Source of the DNA: Pseudomonadota bacterium
GTDB taxonomy: Bacteria > Pseudomonadota > Alphaproteobacteria > Rhizobiales > Xanthobacteraceae
NCBI GenBank assembly: GCA_023431725.1
Contig: JAEYVN010000441.1
Location: 1-6,828 of the forward strand
DNA length: 6,828 bases
Reading direction: 5' to 3'
Positions 4,438 through 6,828 of this stretch are shown here, piece after piece. Every line of letters starts with the position of its first letter. Position 1 is the first letter of the stretch. The notes below the pieces were generated by a model. It did not search any database and had not been told where the DNA came from. It worked only from the letters and a program-made list of their open reading frames with translations. The translations under genes and the position numbers were made by a program.

Positions 4438-6402
4438 ATGGCTACTCAGACTTCAGGCGGCGACGACTTCATCAACAATCTCGGCAAGATCTACGGCATG
4501 TATACCGGGGGCTTTCTTGCCTTCGTGATTTTGCTCGCGATCCTCGAACAGGTCGGCGTGCCGAACCGGGTTCTCGGTTATCTGTTCGTGTTCTTCACCA
4601 TCGCGGTCTACGCGATCATCGGCGTGCTCTCGCGCACGGCGCAGGTCTCCGAATATTACGTCGCAGGCCGGCGCGTGCCGGCGCTCTATAACGGTATGGC
4701 GACTGGCGCGGACTGGATGTCTGCGGCGTCGTTCGTCGGCATGGCCGGCACATTGTTCCTGCTTGGCTATGACGGTCTGGCCTGGGTGCTCGGCTGGACC
4801 GGCGGCTACGTGCTCGTCTCCGTGCTGGTTGGCCCGTATCTGCGCAAATTCGGCGCCTATACGGTTCCGGACTTCATGTCCTTCCGGTTCGGCGGCAACT
4901 TCGCGCGCTTCCTCGCCGTCCTCGTGCTGGTGGCCTGCTCGTTCACCTATGTGACCGCGCAGATCTTCGGCACCGGCATCATCGCCTCTCGCTTCCTTGG
5001 CATGAGCTTCGAGATTGCAGTGTTCGTCGGCCTCGCCGGCATTCTGCTGTGCTCGATGCTGGGCGGCATGCGCGCGGTGACCTGGACGCAGATCGCCCAG
5101 TACATCGTGCTGATCGTCGCCTATCTGACGCCGATCGTCATTCTGTCCACCAAAAAATACGGCATTCCGATTCCGGAACTGACCTATGGACAGGCGATCG
5201 CCGACATCACGGCACGCGAAGCACAGATGCTGAAGGAAGGCCTTGCCACCGTAGCCAACCTGAAGCCGCATATTCAGCCGTGGATCAACTACACGCCGGT
5301 GAACTTTTTCGCGATCATCTTCTGCATGATGGTGGGCACGGCGTCACTGCCGCACATCCTGATGCGCTACTTCACCACCCCGTCGGTGCGTGAAGCCCGT
5401 CAGTCGGTGGCATGGTCGCTGTTCTTCATCTTCCTGCTGTACTTCTCGGCACCGGCCTACGCCGCGTTCTCGAAGCTGGAGGTGTATACCAACATCATCG
5501 GTCGCGGCATCGAAGACATCCGTCCCTGGATGTTTACATGGGGCGAACTCGGGCTGATCCAGGTTTGCGGCAAGAATGCTGCCAGCCTCCAGGCCGTGCT
5601 GGAAGCGTGTAAAGCCGTCGGCACGGGCGTCGTTCGTCTGCAGGACTTCACGATCAATACCGACGTGATCGTGCTTTCCACACCGGAAATCGCAGGTCTT
5701 CCCTATGTGATCTCCGGCCTGGTCGCGGCCGGTGGCCTTGCCGCCGCGCTTTCGACCGCAGACGGCCTGCTGCTGGCCATCGCCAATGCGCTCTCGCACG
5801 ACATCTATTACAAGATGATCGATCCGAACGCGCCAACGGTGAAACGCCTGACGGTGGCTCGCGTGCTGCTGGTGTTGGTTGCGGTCGCCGCCGCGGCAAC
5901 GGCGGCAACAAGACCGGCCGACATCCTCGCGATGGTCGGATGGGCGTTCTCACTGGCCATGGCGGGCAACTTCCCAGCCCTCGTCATGGGTATCTGGTGG
6001 AAACGCGCGACGACCGCTGGCGCCATTGCCGGCATCATCGGCGGCTTCGGCATCGCGATCTTCTATCTGGTCGTGACCCGCTACTTCCCGGGCTATGGCG
6101 TGGCGTATTTCGGTATGTCCTCGCTGACCAACCCGGCCGGCGCACCGCTGGTCGACCTTGCGAAAGCGATGGCCGCACCGAATGCGATGGATACCTGGGT
6201 GGCCGCCAGCCATCCCATGGCCAGCAAGGTTGGCTGGTTCGGCCTCACGAATATCGCCGCAGGTCTGATCGGCATGCCGGTCGGCTTCGCGCTGATCTAC
6301 GTCGTGAGCCTCATGGGCAAGGAGCCGTCGAAGGAAATGCAGGCTTTCGTGGATGAAATCCGCAAGCCGCGCGGCCGCACGGTCCTGCAGGAAAAAGACT
6401 AA
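4438..6402 (+). CDS. sodium:solute symporter large subunit, VC_2705 type
   Basis: This 654-residue inner-membrane transporter belongs to the SSS family, which moves solutes with sodium through a LeuT-like fold. About 13 hydrophobic segments can be seen, beginning at roughly 22, 47, 85, 112, 157, 190, 218, 285, 322, 425, 470, 500, 525 and ending with one near 605-630. Family signatures are AGRRVPALYNGMATGADWMS early, GGMRAVTWTQIAQYIVL (209-225), and GGLAAALSTADGLLLAIANA (432-451). In the last, S439 and T440 align with the conserved Na2-site hydroxyl pair of SSS proteins. Two long hydrophilic inserts (about 236-284 and 350-420) make it longer than PutP-type members and fit the large VC_2705 subfamily that pairs with DUF4212. 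The substrate is not decidable; acetate or another monocarboxylate is a guess from the related ActP. A gene name such as actP is not justified. A terminator follows directly. Confidence 0.93.
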   Translation: MATQTSGGDDFINNLGKIYGMYTGGFLAFVILLAILEQVGVPNRVLGYLFVFFTIAVYAIIGVLSRTAQVSEYYVAGRRVPALYNGMATGADWMSAASFVGMAGTLFLLGYDGLAWVLGWTGGYVLVSVLVGPYLRKFGAYTVPDFMSFRFGGNFARFLAVLVLVACSFTYVTAQIFGTGIIASRFLGMSFEIAVFVGLAGILLCSMLGGMRAVTWTQIAQYIVLIVAYLTPIVILSTKKYGIPIPELTYGQAIADITAREAQMLKEGLATVANLKPHIQPWINYTPVNFFAIIFCMMVGTASLPHILMRYFTTPSVREARQSVAWSLFFIFLLYFSAPAYAAFSKLEVYTNIIGRGIEDIRPWMFTWGELGLIQVCGKNAASLQAVLEACKAVGTGVVRLQDFTINTDVIVLSTPEIAGLPYVISGLVAAGGLAAALSTADGLLLAIANALSHDIYYKMIDPNAPTVKRLTVARVLLVLVAVAAAATAATRPADILAMVGWAFSLAMAGNFPALVMGIWWKRATTAGAIAGIIGGFGIAIFYLVVTRYFPGYGVAYFGMSSLTNPAGAPLVDLAKAMAAPNAMDTWVAASHPMASKVGWFGLTNIAAGLIGMPVGFALIYVVSLMGKEPSKEMQAFVDEIRKPRGRTVLQEKD

Positions 6403-6425
6403 GCCCGACGAAGGGTCTCAACACG

Positions 6426-6461
6426 GCGGGGTCCCAAGCATCTTGGGACCCCGCAATTTTT
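6426..6461 (+). terminator. Rho-independent terminator of the symporter operon
   Basis: A perfect 13-bp stem, GCGGGGTCCCAAG pairing with CTTGGGACCCCGC, closes a CAT loop and is followed by AATTTTT. It begins 24 bases after the symporter stop. The strong GC stem and T-run make this a confident intrinsic terminator, which separates the symporter operon from the next gene. Confidence 0.93.
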
Positions 6462-6480
6462 CCTACTGACGTTGAATGGC

Positions 6481-6486
6481 TATAAG
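6481..6486 (+). promoter_or_regulatory. possible -10 element for the YggT-like gene
   Basis: TATAAG lies 33 bases ahead of the GTG start, just after the terminator, where a new promoter is needed. It matches five of six -10 bases. The -35 position overlaps the terminator T-run (TTTTCC) and matches poorly. Confidence 0.28.
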
Positions 6487-6518
6487 TAAGGTCATTCGAT
6501 CGCCGGAGATTTGTCAGC

Positions 6519-6827
6519 GTGCAGATGACGTCCTTCTGGAGCCTGTGGTACTTCCACGTGCCGAATTTCATTCTGGCAGTGGTCATGTACACGATGCTCG
6601 GCCGCGCCTTGCTGGGCCTGCTGGTCGAGCCGACATCTCAGAACTATATCTGGCGCGGCTTCTGCGCGATCACCGATCCATTCCTCAAAGTCGTGGCCGT
6701 CGCGACGCCGAAGGCAGCGGCGCCCGTCGTGCAATGGCTGTTCGGCTTCGTCTGGCTGTTCTGGCTGCGCGTTTTATGGCTGGTCATCTTCTTCTCGCTC
6801 GGCCTCCTGAAGGCGGGTGGCGCATGA
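6519..6827 (+). CDS. small two-helix membrane protein, YggT-like
   Basis: This 102-residue protein has two membrane helices, about 14-36 and 70-97, joined by a loop containing ITDPFLKVVAVATP (51-64). This order, with a helix, an arginine, a loop with an I-T-x-P-F/L motif and proline, then a second helix, resembles half of a YggT-family protein, a small membrane family of uncertain role. The match is by eye only. GTG at 6519 is chosen as start because GGAG at 6505-6508 is ten bases upstream; the ATG two codons later would be 16 bases away. The TGA stop is embedded in ATGA at 6824-6827, so a following gene probably starts at 6824 with translational coupling and runs out of the window. The gene is separated from the symporter operon by a terminator and is probably unrelated to it. 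Confidence 0.75.
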   Translation: MQMTSFWSLWYFHVPNFILAVVMYTMLGRALLGLLVEPTSQNYIWRGFCAITDPFLKVVAVATPKAAAPVVQWLFGFVWLFWLRVLWLVIFFSLGLLKAGGA

Positions 6828-6828
6828 C

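Noticed and set aside
4453..5271. 272-residue minus-strand open frame inside the symporter gene
   Set aside because: Very rich in His, Asp, Glu and Arg as expected from the antisense of hydrophobic codons; the symporter on the plus strand has clear family signatures.

Overview
The window looks like chromosomal DNA of a high-GC alphaproteobacterium, most likely a Bradyrhizobium, Rhodopseudomonas or Afipia relative. This rests on codon use, strong Shine-Dalgarno sites and the kind of proteins present, not on a marker gene. No mobile element, CRISPR array, tRNA or rRNA was seen.

Layout from left to right. (1) Positions 72-527, plus strand: two tiny adjacent genes, a DUF2283 protein and a DUF4258 protein, arranged like a toxin-antitoxin or other two-part module. 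(2) Positions 535-3841, minus strand: three genes read leftwards. The first is an unrecognised 201-residue conserved-type protein. The second is a 711-residue fusion of a DnaQ-like (DEDDh) 3'-5' exonuclease, a CBS-domain pair and a DUF294 nucleotidyltransferase-like region. The third is an exported DsrE-family protein with a CGPC motif. The second and third genes are 24 bp apart and are probably co-transcribed. (3) Positions 3842-4141: a divergent intergenic region with a TATAAT-like -10 and a palindrome facing the minus-strand genes, and hairpin-forming repeats in the leader of the plus-strand genes. (4) Positions 4142-6402, plus strand: a translationally coupled pair, a small DUF4212 membrane subunit and a large sodium:solute symporter of the VC_2705 type, closed by a clear Rho-independent terminator. 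(5) Positions 6519-6827, plus strand: a small two-helix membrane protein resembling YggT, whose stop overlaps a possible next start at the window edge.

The central theme is a sodium-coupled transport module (small plus large subunit) placed back to back with a CBS/nucleotidyltransferase/exonuclease protein. From general knowledge of the families, CBS-DUF294 proteins and DnaQ-like exonucleases are often encoded beside VC_2705-type symporters. Here the two soluble functions are one polypeptide. A reasonable inference is that the fusion senses adenine nucleotides through its CBS pair and modulates uptake or metabolism of the transported solute, perhaps a short monocarboxylate such as acetate. 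Neither the substrate nor the regulatory mechanism can be read from the sequence.
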